From assembly GCA_021800275.1 (NCBI GenBank), contig JAJYZB010000004.1, positions 19,634 to 83,633 of the forward strand: a DNA stretch of 64,000 nt, written 5' to 3'. Positions 42,497-51,935 of this stretch are shown here, piece after piece. The notes under the pieces are model-generated. The model did no database searches. It was not told the DNA's origin and saw nothing but the letters and a program-made list of their open reading frames with translations. This DNA comes from a bacterium (lineage in GTDB: Bacteria; Vulcanimicrobiota; JABDET01). A program made the position numbers and the translations under genes. The stretch's first letter is position 1. The number at the start of each line of letters is the position of its first letter.

Positions 42497-45400
42497 CCTT
42501 CCACCCCCTTTTGTGTTGGGCTGCCTATCCCGCTGGCAGAACTGCCAGCAGCCTCTTCCCCCCTCTGTCCGAGAAAAGTTCTGCGGAACCAGGAGAGATA
42601 TTCTTCCATTAAAGAATAAATCACAGGAACAGCGAGCAGAGATAAAACGGTTGACATTGCTAATCCTCCGATCATCACAGTTCCAAGGGATGAATACGCA
42701 TCCATCCCTGTTTTCGGGAAAAATGCGACAGGAAACAAAACAATTAAACTGATTCCAACCGTCATTAAAATAGGGCGGAGGCGAATTTGCGCTGCATCTG
42801 CCACTGCTTTTTCTAATGGGAGTCCCTGCTGCCTTAAATTCATGGCAAACTCCACCACCAGAATTGAGGCAGTTAAAGCAATTCCATTTAAAAACACAAA
42901 CCCTAAAATCGAGACTGTAGAAAATTCCTGATGGTTTAAAATTAAAAGCAGAAAAGCCCCAAAAAATTCAAGAGGGATGGCTGCCATCATGGTAAATGCC
43001 TGGGCAAAAGAACGAAATTGAACTGCTAAACTTAAATAAATGAAAATTAAAGCTAACATCATGCCGTAAAACATTCGGTGAAAAGAAACCATCATTTCAG
43101 TCATATCTCCTCTCATTTTTAAGCCATATCCAGGAGGAAAAGGAAGATTCGTAATCGCTTTCATCAGGATCTCTTCAGTTAATGCCATGGTTCCAGGGCT
43201 CCCTTTTCTATACCAGGCTAAAACACTGATGGTTCGATGGAGTTGATCGTGTTCAATGGCAGAAGGTCCAAAAGTTTTAACGATCCTGGCAAGAGCTTTT
43301 AATGGAACTGCTTTTCCGCCCTGCCCAACAATCTCCACATTTCTTAAATCATGCAGATTTTTTCTCTGCTTCTGTTCATAGCGAATTAAAAAAAAGTCAT
43401 GACGAACCAGAGGAGGATTGAAAAACTGGCTGGTATAGCCCCCATTTAAAGCATAATAGGTCTGCATCATGATCTGTTCAGGGGTTAACCCAAGGGTTTC
43501 TGCTAATGCGGGATGAATATGAAGACGATATTCAGGCTGGGTATAGGACCAGCTTGTATAGACCTGATGAAGATTTGGATCCGATTTAACTAAGCTCACT
43601 GTTTTTAAGGCAAGCTGATACAATTCTTTTAATTTGGGTCCATAAATTTCAACTTCAATAGGGGCTCTAGCGCTTGCCATCACATCAGCTCCCATGGAAT
43701 TAAAGGTTAAAGCTCGAATTCCAGGAATAGAGGCAAGGGCTTGTTTTCGAGCTTCATGAATAATCTGCCAGATCGTTTTTTTTCTCTGTGATTTATCGGT
43801 GAAAGTTACCATATCCATGATAGTATGGACTCCTCCCATCCCATAACCTGTAAAATAAGTGACCCCTCTCTCATTTCCGATCTGCTCTGAAACTTTTGCA
43901 ATATTTTTATGAGAGAGCAAAATCTTATCCAGCATTTTCCCATCTTGGGCTGCCTGCTGCAGAGAAGTTCCAGGCCATAAGTGCATTTCAAGATACCCCT
44001 GTCCTGTATCTGCTAGAGGCATCATTTCACTCCCGATATAAGGATAAAGCATCCAGGCAGTCAGGATAAAAGCAGCAGAGACAGCAAGGATGATCCCTTT
44101 ATTATTTAATGCCCAGGATACGATCTTGTGATAGTGTTCATCCACTCCATCTAAAAAATGAGTAAAAGGTTTTGTGATTCTGACAGACCAATCCTCCTGC
44201 CCTTCTTTAAAAGGGTGGAAAAGATAAGCTGCTAAAAGAGGGGTTAACGTAAAAGAGACCAGCAGACTGGCTGAAAGGGCTAAAATAAAAGGGATATTAA
44301 TTCCAGCAAACATTTCAGAGGTAATCCCTCCCGCAAAAATTAAAGGAATTAAAGACATGATCAGCATTAAAGTCACAGCCACAATAGCTCCTCTCACTTC
44401 TCCTGTTCCTTCAATAGCTGCTTCTTTCGGAGATCTTCCCATTTTCAAATAGCGTTGAATATTATGCAGATCAATAATGGAATCATCCACAAGACGGCCA
44501 ATGGCTAAAAGAAGTCCTATCAAAGTAGAGGAGTTCATGCTGAGTCCAAAAGGGAAAAAGCCCAGCAGCGCAATTCCTAAAGAAGTTGGAATTGTGATTA
44601 AAGCGATGACAGTTCCTCTCCATTCCCCTAAAAAGAAAAACAAAACCAGAGCCGTTAAAAAAATGCTGAGCAGAAGTTCAACTTCTGTATTGTGTTTAAT
44701 GATCTTCACAAAATGGGTTCTGCTGAAAGCCAGAGCAAAATGGATTCCTGGATATTTTCCTTCGAGTGATTTTAATTTTTTCTCCACTTTTGAAAAAATG
44801 GCGGGAGAGCTGCCAGAAGGATCTTTAATCACATTCACTGCCACTGCGTTTTTCCCGTTGTAACGGTATAAAGAGCGCTGTTCAGCATAAGTGTCAATCT
44901 CTTTCCCGACATTTTTTAAATACACCACAGAACCATTTGAGGCATGACCAATCACAATATTATTTAAAAAAGAACCTCTTTTCAGGCGTCCTGTGTATTT
45001 AACCTCTGTCTCATTGGATCCATACGTTAGTCTTCCTCCGGATTGATCTAGATTGTACGAATCCAGAGCTTTTTTCAGGCTTAAAATCGAGATTCCATAA
45101 GCAGCCAGTTTGTTTCGATTTACGATCACCTGTGCCTGACGGATCAATCCTCCAAAAGGATAAACAGATTCAACTCCTGGGATGGTCTTGAAATCATTCA
45201 CAACCGTGTTGGCAGCAAATTGTCTGAGTTTCACCGAATTCCAGTTTTTTGCTGTTAAAGCAAGAGTTACAGTGGGAAGATTAAGGGGATCAATCTGGAG
45301 TACCCAGGGGGGTTTTAAATTCGCAGGATTGTAAGGAAGATTTCCTAAAGCTTTCTGAGTCTGCACCAGAACTTCTGTGTAAGCTTTTCTCATGTTCCAG

Positions 45401-45699
45401 CCGTAGTGAAACTGAAGAGTTACAATAGAGACTCCCATCATACTGGTGGAGCGAATGTACCGCACCCCTTCTAGATTGGTCATCTGTTCTTCAATGGGTT
45501 TTGAAAGATAAGTTTCCACTTCTCTTGGAGTTAACCCCATGTACCGCGTAATCACAGCGATCTCAGGGGACTTCACATAAGGCATCATGCGGAGAGGGAG
45601 ATTGGGAAGAGCCGTGAGAAATAAAAGAAAAACCCCCAGATAAAAAGCGATAATAATGTGGGGATGTTCAACTGAAAAACGGATCAGTTTTCTGGTCAT
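42493..45699 (-). CDS. RND-family inner-membrane efflux pump
   Basis: The 1068-residue protein has the RND plan: helix 1 near residues 15-32, a periplasmic loop, helices 2-6 with the proton-relay motif GRLVDDSIID near residue 405, and then a second half of the same design. Porter-domain marks are YMGLTPREVETYLSKPIEEQM and ALNGGYTSQFFNPP. The Met-containing segment NSMGADVMASARAPIEVEIYG is close to where CusA places metal-binding methionines, but identity of the ligands is uncertain. Neighbours are rich in Met and Cys, so Cu(I)/Ag(I) export is likely. Overlaps the adaptor gene (ATGA). Confidence 0.92.
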   Translation of the reverse strand: MTRKLIRFSVEHPHIIIAFYLGVFLLFLTALPNLPLRMMPYVKSPEIAVITRYMGLTPREVETYLSKPIEEQMTNLEGVRYIRSTSMMGVSIVTLQFHYGWNMRKAYTEVLVQTQKALGNLPYNPANLKPPWVLQIDPLNLPTVTLALTAKNWNSVKLRQFAANTVVNDFKTIPGVESVYPFGGLIRQAQVIVNRNKLAAYGISILSLKKALDSYNLDQSGGRLTYGSNETEVKYTGRLKRGSFLNNIVIGHASNGSVVYLKNVGKEIDTYAEQRSLYRYNGKNAVAVNVIKDPSGSSPAIFSKVEKKLKSLEGKYPGIHFALAFSRTHFVKIIKHNTEVELLLSIFLTALVLFFFLGEWRGTVIALITIPTSLGIALLGFFPFGLSMNSSTLIGLLLAIGRLVDDSIIDLHNIQRYLKMGRSPKEAAIEGTGEVRGAIVAVTLMLIMSLIPLIFAGGITSEMFAGINIPFILALSASLLVSFTLTPLLAAYLFHPFKEGQEDWSVRITKPFTHFLDGVDEHYHKIVSWALNNKGIILAVSAAFILTAWMLYPYIGSEMMPLADTGQGYLEMHLWPGTSLQQAAQDGKMLDKILLSHKNIAKVSEQIGNERGVTYFTGYGMGGVHTIMDMVTFTDKSQRKKTIWQIIHEARKQALASIPGIRALTFNSMGADVMASARAPIEVEIYGPKLKELYQLALKTVSLVKSDPNLHQVYTSWSYTQPEYRLHIHPALAETLGLTPEQIMMQTYYALNGGYTSQFFNPPLVRHDFFLIRYEQKQRKNLHDLRNVEIVGQGGKAVPLKALARIVKTFGPSAIEHDQLHRTISVLAWYRKGSPGTMALTEEILMKAITNLPFPPGYGLKMRGDMTEMMVSFHRMFYGMMLALIFIYLSLAVQFRSFAQAFTMMAAIPLEFFGAFLLLILNHQEFSTVSILGFVFLNGIALTASILVVEFAMNLRQQGLPLEKAVADAAQIRLRPILMTVGISLIVLFPVAFFPKTGMDAYSSLGTVMIGGLAMSTVLSLLAVPVIYSLMEEYLSWFRRTFLGQRGEEAAGSSASGIGSPTQKGVEG

Positions 45700-47732
45700 G
45701 GCATTTTCATTCCTTTCATGCTATTGCCCGACCCTTTCATGCTGTGCGTTTCTGGAGTTTCAGATGCCCCAGGCATTCCTGACATCCCTTTCATTTTCAT
45801 GACATGTTCATGTAATCTATGATTGACAATCCTCACAGGCTGCATTTCCTGAAGGTTCTGCCAGCCTTTGTAAACCACCCATTCCCCTGGTTTTAATCCT
45901 TTTAATATCTCTGTTTTTTCTCCACTGGAAAATCCTATCTGCACAAACTGGCGGTGAACCAGATCATGTTTGTCAACAATCCACACATAATGCCGAACTC
46001 TCGGGTACTTTAAAAAATGATTGGGGATTTTAGGGAAAGGATGGTAAGTTTGAATGGCAGCAGAAGGGACACTGAGAACTTGTGAAAGATGATTTAAGAC
46101 AAACCTCATGGTCACATATTCTCCAGGAAATAAGCTCCATTGAGGGGTTTGTTCATTTTCCTTTTCCTGGTAAAGGAGATCCTTTTGGTGGAGGGACTCC
46201 TTACCCCGAAATAGGGAATCCAAAAGGTTTGGAATTCGAGCTTCTACAACTCCAGTATGGGTTAACAGATTTGCTGTGTAAAAAATGCTGGTTACTTTAG
46301 CATGAATCATTTTTTCAGGAACATCAGGGGCTTGAATCATGACAGGGGTTCCAACATGAATTCTATTTAAATCTGTTTCAGAAACATGGGACTGAATCCT
46401 AAGCCGTGAGATCTTCTCAATCAGCAAAATTTTCATTCCAGGATTGACCAGAACACCCCGATTCACAAATCGTTTAGTCACAATTCCCGAAATGTTAGTT
46501 TTAAGGATCGAGTAACTTAAAACGGCTCTGTCCAGCTTTAAGACAGCCTGATTGGCTTTAACCATTTTTTCTGCTTCTAATCGTTTTAAAAAAGCAGCTC
46601 TTGCCAATCTTTCTGCTGATTTGAAGCGATTTAATGCTTCCAGATATCGGGCTTTTTCACCTTGATAGGATTCCAGACTGACAGCCCCTTGTTTCACAAG
46701 ATATTTTTCTCTCTCTATCTCTTTTTTCCAGTACTCTAGAGCCGCTTCAGCTGCTTGAACTTTGTTTTTCATGCTTAAAAAACTGAGATCAGCTGCTTGA
46801 GCTGCTTTTTGACTGGCTTCAAACCTTTCGCGCGCTTCTAAAACAGCAGGCTCTAATCGGCTCGTATCTAATTTCCCGATCACCTCTCCTGCATGGACTT
46901 TCATCCCTGGATAAAATGGCATCTTTAAAAGCCATCCTGTGACTCGAGGATAAATCGTTTCAATTAAATCCGGCTCAACATATCCTGGATAACTGACTGT
47001 TTCTGAAAAAGATGCGGGCTCTATCTGTTCTGCTGCCACAGGAACAGCAGATCCAAATTCTCGAGTTGAAAGCCCCATATTAGATTGATTCATTTTCATC
47101 TTCATCCCCATGTTTGAATAAGCTTCTTCCCCAGGCCATAAGGATTTTCTCAGAGTTTTTGTGAACGCATATCCCCCTGCAGTCAATCCTAAAAATAAAA
47201 GAAAAGAGATGCCGGTCCTCATGCTTAAGACTTTTTTAGGAAAGAAAAAAAAGAAAAGGGAGAGCATACCCACTCCTAAAAGAATAAGCAGCAGATCTCT
47301 GACAAAATGCCCTTCTGTTTTCACATTTTCCTCTATGGAAAAAATCTTTTTAGAGGTCCTCCCCTGATCCAGCAGCAGCTCGAATTTCCATTTTCCAAAC
47401 ATCCCGAGCTGAAAAGGAATCTGGTATCTACCGTGAGATTTTTGAACAGCAGACCAGAGCAGCAGTCCTTTTGAAAGCGGCATCTGCATTCCCAGTAGCA
47501 GAGTTCTGAGATAAAGATGAAGATACTGCACAGGTTTTCCATCCTTATTGTTAATCTCCACAAAAGCTGTATTCCCGCCCACTCTGCATTTTCGTGGATA
47601 AAATCTGATGTGAACCTGATCCTGCTGCATCTTAAACTGATTATCTCTGCGATTCGCACTTGCAGCAGCAGAACTTCTGATTGAAAGAATGGCAAAACAA
47701 AGCGCGAATAAAAACATCAAACTTCTTTTCAT
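45696..47732 (-). CDS. RND membrane-fusion protein with N-terminal YtkA-like and Met-rich C-terminal parts
   Basis: The ATG has an AGGGGGTGA site. At 678 residues it is longer than ordinary adaptors (about 400). Residues 1-24 are a signal peptide. Residues ~30-135 form a YtkA/FixH-like beta domain (FYPRKCRVGGNTAFVEI). Two hydrophobic helices follow (~145-165 and 172-190). The adaptor core comes next: VSYPGYVEPDLIETIYPRVTG, KVHAGEVIGKLD, a coiled coil (~290-390), and SGIVTKRFVNRGVLV. The C-terminus is Met-rich (KMKGMSGMPG, SMKGMKMP), and another Met cluster (NMGMKMKMNQ) lies near 210. Met-rich stretches in this class bind Cu(I)/Ag(I). Confidence 0.88.
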   Translation of the reverse strand: MKRSLMFLFALCFAILSIRSSAAASANRRDNQFKMQQDQVHIRFYPRKCRVGGNTAFVEINNKDGKPVQYLHLYLRTLLLGMQMPLSKGLLLWSAVQKSHGRYQIPFQLGMFGKWKFELLLDQGRTSKKIFSIEENVKTEGHFVRDLLLILLGVGMLSLFFFFFPKKVLSMRTGISFLLFLGLTAGGYAFTKTLRKSLWPGEEAYSNMGMKMKMNQSNMGLSTREFGSAVPVAAEQIEPASFSETVSYPGYVEPDLIETIYPRVTGWLLKMPFYPGMKVHAGEVIGKLDTSRLEPAVLEARERFEASQKAAQAADLSFLSMKNKVQAAEAALEYWKKEIEREKYLVKQGAVSLESYQGEKARYLEALNRFKSAERLARAAFLKRLEAEKMVKANQAVLKLDRAVLSYSILKTNISGIVTKRFVNRGVLVNPGMKILLIEKISRLRIQSHVSETDLNRIHVGTPVMIQAPDVPEKMIHAKVTSIFYTANLLTHTGVVEARIPNLLDSLFRGKESLHQKDLLYQEKENEQTPQWSLFPGEYVTMRFVLNHLSQVLSVPSAAIQTYHPFPKIPNHFLKYPRVRHYVWIVDKHDLVHRQFVQIGFSSGEKTEILKGLKPGEWVVYKGWQNLQEMQPVRIVNHRLHEHVMKMKGMSGMPGASETPETHSMKGSGNSMKGMKMP

Positions 47733-47872
47733 GACAAATCACCCCCTTGTATCCTGTCCTGAGGCTTAAGGGATAAAAACCCTCAATTTACAGCATAGCA
47801 GAAAAGAATTCCGAACACTATCAGTTTAAGAATGGGTTTTAAGGTCAGATGAGTGTTCGATTTTGAGAGAAA

Positions 47873-48301
47873 TTAACCCAAAGGGGGTGGACGTGAAAAA
47901 CAAGGTGGAGGAAGAGACTGCTCAAAACTTCTTTTCTGAGAATAAAGAACAGTCTGCTCCTTTCCTATCGGGATAAACGAATAAAAATGAACTCCAATTT
48001 CAAAAATATGAACAAAAGATAAGACAAAATTGCTTTTCGAAGGTTTTTTCAGACAGCAGCAGGAAGAACGAGCGCCAGATCTGCAGCAAGCCATTTTCCC
48101 CATAGCAGGCATTCTCCCCATGCAGCGCATTCCACAGGTGTGAACAGGCATTTTCATCTCTCTGCTGCAGAAAGGAGAACCTGTCATCAGACAGGCAGAA
48201 GCTCCTGCAGATCTCAGACAGAAAGAAGAGCGAGAAAAAGCTGTTCTCCCAAGAGGAGAAAGAAGACTGAGAACAAATAGAAAAACCAGAAGCTTTTTCA
48301 T
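47873..48301 (-). CDS. Cys/Met-rich periplasmic protein, probable copper binding
   Basis: The 142-residue protein has a signal peptide (LLVFLFVLSLLSPLGRTAFS). A region dense in Cys and Met follows: CLRSAGASACLMTGSPFC, VHTCGMRCMGRMPAMGK, MACCRSGARSSCCC. The last 60 residues have a hydrophobic segment and a Pro-rich end. I do not know the family. The gene starts four bases after the preceding lipoprotein stop and lies upstream of the efflux operon. I infer periplasmic soft-metal binding. Confidence 0.7.
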   Translation of the reverse strand: MKKLLVFLFVLSLLSPLGRTAFSRSSFCLRSAGASACLMTGSPFCSREMKMPVHTCGMRCMGRMPAMGKMACCRSGARSSCCCLKKPSKSNFVLSFVHIFEIGVHFYSFIPIGKEQTVLYSQKRSFEQSLPPPCFSRPPPLG

Positions 48302-48304
48302 CGA

Positions 48305-48733
48305 TCAGTATGGAACCCGAAAACTAAACTCAGTCGAAAGAGAACGGTGGTGAGGGATTTTCGCGCTGATGTCAGTTCTCCACTTGGTCGCAAAAGTAAA
48401 CTTAATCTCTCCTTGATACACCCCATTCCCTGATGAGGTTAAATTCACTTTAGGAACCGGCATTCCCATAGAAGGCATCGAAAAACGAACTTTTACACTT
48501 GCATCTTTCACAGGATTATTGTGTCGAGAAAAAACTCGAACCTTTACTTGAGCTTCTCCTGTCTTAGGGGGCCAGGGTTTAATGCTCATGACAATTGCAC
48601 CATGCCTGTTCTTCTCAATAAATCTTCCTGGTTTAGGAAGTGGAAGCGTTTTTTTTGCGCATGACGCAAGAAGACAGGAAACAAGCATAAAAGAGAAGAG
48701 GGAGAGAAAAACTCCAGAAATCTTACTTCTCAT
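48305..48733 (-). CDS. YtkA/FixH-like lipoprotein of the metal-efflux operon
   Basis: I chose ATG at 48733; TTG at 48748 is an alternative, and neither has a clear ribosome site. The ~142-residue protein has a lipoprotein signal (LFSFMLVSCLLASC). One Ig-like YtkA/FixH domain follows (EAQVKVRVFSRHNNPVKDASVKVRF, read in parts; MPSMGMPVPKVNL; GVYQGEIKF). The MPSMGMPV segment supplies possible copper ligands. The same fold forms the N-terminal domain of the adaptor at 45696. It probably heads the efflux operon. Confidence 0.78.
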   Translation of the reverse strand: MRSKISGVFLSLFSFMLVSCLLASCAKKTLPLPKPGRFIEKNRHGAIVMSIKPWPPKTGEAQVKVRVFSRHNNPVKDASVKVRFSMPSMGMPVPKVNLTSSGNGVYQGEIKFTFATKWRTDISAKIPHHRSLSTEFSFRVPY

Positions 48734-48788
48734 AGTTAATGGTTTCAAGTTCTGTCTCGTGAATCCTGTCTTGAGAATGCGCTGATCT

Positions 48789-50117
48789 TCAGGGATCAGT
48801 TCTCCTTTTTTTCCAGAGAACTTTCAACCTCTTTCTGATTTCAGCTTCTTTTCCCTGCTCTTCTGGTTCATAATATATTTTTTCATTCCAGCCCTCTGGA
48901 AGATACTGCTGCTCCACAAAATGACCAGGAAAATCATGGGGATAGTGATACCCTATTCCTGTCCCAAATTTTTTCATTTGAGGAACTGCAGCATTTCGAA
49001 GATGAAGGGGAACAGGAGGAAGAGTTTCATTTTCAATATCCCCTAACGCTTTTTCTAATGCAAGATAAGAGGCATTGCTTTTTGGAGCAGCAGCAAGATA
49101 AGCTGCTGCATGAGCTAAAATGAGCCTTGCTTCAGGCATTCCGACAAATTCAACACCTTGTGCAGCAGAGACCGCTAACACCAGAGCAAATGGATCGGCA
49201 TTTCCAATATCTTCGCTTGCCAGAATGACCATTCTGCGAGCAATAAACCTTGGATCCTCTCCTGCTTTAAGCATACGCGCCAGCCAGTGCAGGGCGGCAT
49301 CCGGGTCGCTGCCGCGAAGGCTTTTAATAAATGCAGAAATAGTGTCATAATGGTAATCTCCCGTTTTATCATAAAGAATCACATTCTTATCAAGAGAGGA
49401 GCGAATCTGGTCTTCAGTCAGATTTTTTTCTTTTGAATAAGCCAGGTGAACAGCTTCAAGAGCATTGAGAGCTCTTCTGGCATCCCCAGCAGCATAAGTG
49501 GTTAAAAGTTCTATCCCTTTTTCTGCAGCGGAAATGTCAAGAGCTTCACATCCTTTTTTTATGATTTCCCCAAGAACCTCTTCAGACAGAGGTTCAAGTC
49601 TGAAAATTTTCAAACGACTTAAAAGAGGAGCTGTTACTTCAAAAAAAGGGTTCTCTGTTGTGGCTCCTATTAAGATGAAAGTTCCATTTTCAACGTGCGG
49701 CAGAAAAGCATCCTGCTGCGCTTTATTGAATCTGTGGATTTCATCCACAAACAAAATGGTCTGAGTCCCAAAATTTTTAAACTTTTTAGCTTCTTCAATG
49801 GTTTTCCGGACCTCTGCCACTCCTGAAGTGACTGCGGAAAACTCCACGAAATGAGCATTAATCATAGAAGCAGATAATCGAGCAAGGGTCGTTTTCCCTG
49901 AACCTGGAGGTCCCCATAAAATAAAAGAAAAAATCCTTCCTGATTCAAGGGTTTTTCTTAAAACTCCTGTGCCGCCGATCAATTTTTCCTGTCCGAAAAC
50001 TTCATCCAGATTTTTAGGACGAAGACGATCCGCGAGCGGCTCTTTCAACCCACTTTGAGTAACCATATCCCTATCTTTTGCGGCTCTCTGCAGCGATCCT
50101 TCTGATGGGACTTCCAC
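48789..50117 (-). CDS. rarA: Replication-associated recombination protein A (RarA/MgsA ATPase)
   Basis: The 442-residue AAA+ protein has Walker A GPPGSGKTT, Walker B LFVDEIHRFNKAQQDAF, sensor ATTENPFFEVTAPLLSR, and the tetramerisation/C-terminal region (YDKTGDYHYDTISAFIKSLRGSD and VVERQYLP-like VEQQYLPEGW). RarA acts at stalled replication forks. The start is unsure: GTG at 50117 gives a 17-residue extension, while ATG at 50066 gives MVTQSGLKEPLADRLRP, closer to the usual N-terminus. It follows the MBL hydrolase gene by six bases. Confidence 0.95.
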   Translation of the reverse strand: MEVPSEGSLQRAAKDRDMVTQSGLKEPLADRLRPKNLDEVFGQEKLIGGTGVLRKTLESGRIFSFILWGPPGSGKTTLARLSASMINAHFVEFSAVTSGVAEVRKTIEEAKKFKNFGTQTILFVDEIHRFNKAQQDAFLPHVENGTFILIGATTENPFFEVTAPLLSRLKIFRLEPLSEEVLGEIIKKGCEALDISAAEKGIELLTTYAAGDARRALNALEAVHLAYSKEKNLTEDQIRSSLDKNVILYDKTGDYHYDTISAFIKSLRGSDPDAALHWLARMLKAGEDPRFIARRMVILASEDIGNADPFALVLAVSAAQGVEFVGMPEARLILAHAAAYLAAAPKSNASYLALEKALGDIENETLPPVPLHLRNAAVPQMKKFGTGIGYHYPHDFPGHFVEQQYLPEGWNEKIYYEPEEQGKEAEIRKRLKVLWKKRRTDP

Positions 50118-50123
50118 AGAACT

Positions 50124-50750
50124 CTATCTGGTCATCGCAGAAAGAAATTCTTGCAAACTAGAAAACTGCAAATACGGATTTTTCTTTTTTTCAGACCCCA
50201 TGGTTGAGCTGACAGTTTCAGCATAATTGTGTCCGGGGAACAGCAGAATATCATCCTTTAATTTTTTTAAACTTTCCAGACTTCGATACATTTCTTCAGG
50301 ATTACTCCCAGGAAGGTCTATTCTTCCGCAGCTGTTAATGAATAAAGTATCCCCTGAAATCAACGAATCTTCAACAAGAAGGCACTGGGATCCAGGAGTA
50401 TGTCCTGGGGTACGAATCGCCTGAACTTTCAATTTGCCAATCTCAACAATATCCCCGTTTTGGAGAGGCTTCAATCCAGACCACTTCCAGCCCAACCACT
50501 CCAACTCTTTTTTCTGAACATAAATCCGACAGTCTGTCTTCTGCAGCAGTTTTTCCACAGCATTGATATGATCAGGGTGACCATGGGTAATAAAAGCTCC
50601 GGAAATTTTCATCCCGTCTTTTTCAACTTGATTTAAGATTGCATCTACATTCCAGGCAGGATCCACAACAACACATTCTTTTGAATCTTTATCTCCAAAA
50701 AAATAAATAAAGTTCTGCATGGGACCAATCTCTAGCTGTTTAAAATACAA
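50124..50750 (-). CDS. Metallo-beta-lactamase-fold hydrolase (glyoxalase II-like)
   Basis: TTG at 50750 with GAGAGGAG upstream starts this 208-residue protein. The metal motif THGHPDHINA (~55-64) and further ligands in TPGHTPGS, SGDTLF and FPGHNY give a complete two-metal site. The short length and DPAWNVD segment match the single-domain glyoxalase II-like group, which hydrolyses thioesters or related substrates. Exact substrate unknown. It is followed by rarA on the same strand. Confidence 0.9.
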   Translation of the reverse strand: MYFKQLEIGPMQNFIYFFGDKDSKECVVVDPAWNVDAILNQVEKDGMKISGAFITHGHPDHINAVEKLLQKTDCRIYVQKKELEWLGWKWSGLKPLQNGDIVEIGKLKVQAIRTPGHTPGSQCLLVEDSLISGDTLFINSCGRIDLPGSNPEEMYRSLESLKKLKDDILLFPGHNYAETVSSTMGSEKKKNPYLQFSSLQEFLSAMTR

Positions 50751-50840
50751 TGGATCTGCTCCTCTCTTGAAAAATAACTGACAAATTAAAAGAAATCTCT
50801 CGAGTTTAAGGGCATAAATTGAATCCGCAGAAAAAAATTA

Positions 50841-51458
50841 CTACATTTTCTCTTCGAGCTTTTCTGCTTCTTCTCCCACCTTATTAATCGCGTGATAAGC
50901 AAAAAGACATATCCCATCCATGAGGTGCCAGACAGGAGCTCCAACTCCTTGATGGTGACCGAACAAAGAGGCAACTGCTTGATCTTCTTTTTTCTGTTCA
51001 TCTTGCTGAATCTGTTTCAACTGAGCCATTAAAGCCTGCATTTTCTCGGGAGGTAGATCTTTAGCGGCATCCAGAAGATGTTGATGCACTTTTAGAACCT
51101 CTCCTTTATCCAGCCAGACTCCATCTCCATCCGGACAACCGTGAATCCAGATACCTGAGCTTAAATCATATTGATAACGCAGCATCGGTTTCTCGCAAAA
51201 AGGACAAAGTTCTTCTTGGGGTTTGGCAGCAGCATCTTTAACGCCAGCAGCGCTGGTGACAGAAGCATCATCCAGTTGATCCTGAAAATCTTTTGTCAGT
51301 TCTGTTTCGGGAAACTCCTCAACCTGTCCTAATTCGTCTCCATCAAACCACAAACCTGAACATTTCGGGCATTTCTGGAGAACAACCGATCCCACTTGAA
51401 ACGGCTGAAGCGTTTCACTTTTGCACGCCGGACAATTAAGTTTTTCATTTTTTTCCAT
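50841..51458 (-). CDS. Protein with two TFIIB-type zinc ribbons
   Basis: The 205-residue soluble protein has two zinc ribbons: CPACKSETLQ...CPKCSGLWFD (residues ~9-40) and CPFCEKPMLR...CPDGDGVWLD (~86-117). The second lacks one Cys of the last pair (HGCPDGDGVWLD has Cys then Asp), so it may bind zinc poorly. A charged coiled coil (~120-165) and a C-terminal hydrophobic segment follow. The family is common and of unknown function. It stands ~90 bp from the MBL gene. Confidence 0.8.
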   Translation of the reverse strand: MEKNEKLNCPACKSETLQPFQVGSVVLQKCPKCSGLWFDGDELGQVEEFPETELTKDFQDQLDDASVTSAAGVKDAAAKPQEELCPFCEKPMLRYQYDLSSGIWIHGCPDGDGVWLDKGEVLKVHQHLLDAAKDLPPEKMQALMAQLKQIQQDEQKKEDQAVASLFGHHQGVGAPVWHLMDGICLFAYHAINKVGEEAEKLEEKM

Positions 51459-51642
51459 CTCTTCATCACCCTCCTATAGATACTGCGGATTTCAACGACA
51501 AAGACAATGATTCAATTTATTCATCACAGCGACGCTTTATTCCTCTTAAAAATAAATCCAGAAGCGATTTTAATTTTTTAAAAACTTAATAGGGAGAATC
51601 ACTTCTCTGTAGAAAATTACTCTGATAAAACTCACTAAAAGC

Positions 51643-51727
51643 GCGGGGGTGGCGGAACTGGCAGACGCGTACGTTTGAGGGGCGTATGGTTTACACCGTG
51701 TGGGTTCAAGTCCCACCCTCCGCACCA
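51643..51727 (+). tRNA. tRNA-Leu (anticodon GAG)
   Basis: The 85 bases fold with a seven-pair acceptor stem (GCGGGGG with CCTCCGC, one G-T pair), a D arm, an anticodon stem TACGT/GCGTA with loop TTGAGGG, and a short variable arm (GGT/ACC). The T arm is GTGGG/CCCAC, and CCA is encoded. The variable arm is shorter than usual for leucine tRNAs. It stands alone in a ~480-bp gap between two minus-strand genes. Confidence 0.95.
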
Positions 51728-51935
51728 GTAATCTTGAACCAGATAAATCTCCGGCTGTGCTTCCACACCCGGCAAATTTACCGTGTAACTCTAACCCGAA
51801 TCATTTCTAAAACACCAGCAGATCCTGAAGCAGCATATACCATCCCAATTAAACGATGTGGGATCGTTTGCGAAAGGGTGGCGCGAAGACCCACAGATTC
51901 TCACGAATAAAGCACGCTGCGGAAAATAAGCCGCT

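Noticed and set aside
47161..47695. Antisense and out-of-frame ORFs of 60-120 codons inside the adaptor gene
   Set aside because: They lie within a well-supported coding frame and show no independent family features. Many similar shadows inside the MtrB, aspS, purH and rarA genes were dropped for the same reason.
51728..51935. Structured RNA in the gap after tRNA-Leu
   Set aside because: A six-base TGTGGG/CCCACA pairing exists around 51868-51900, but the enclosed sequence forms no stable fold and matches no RNA family that I know.
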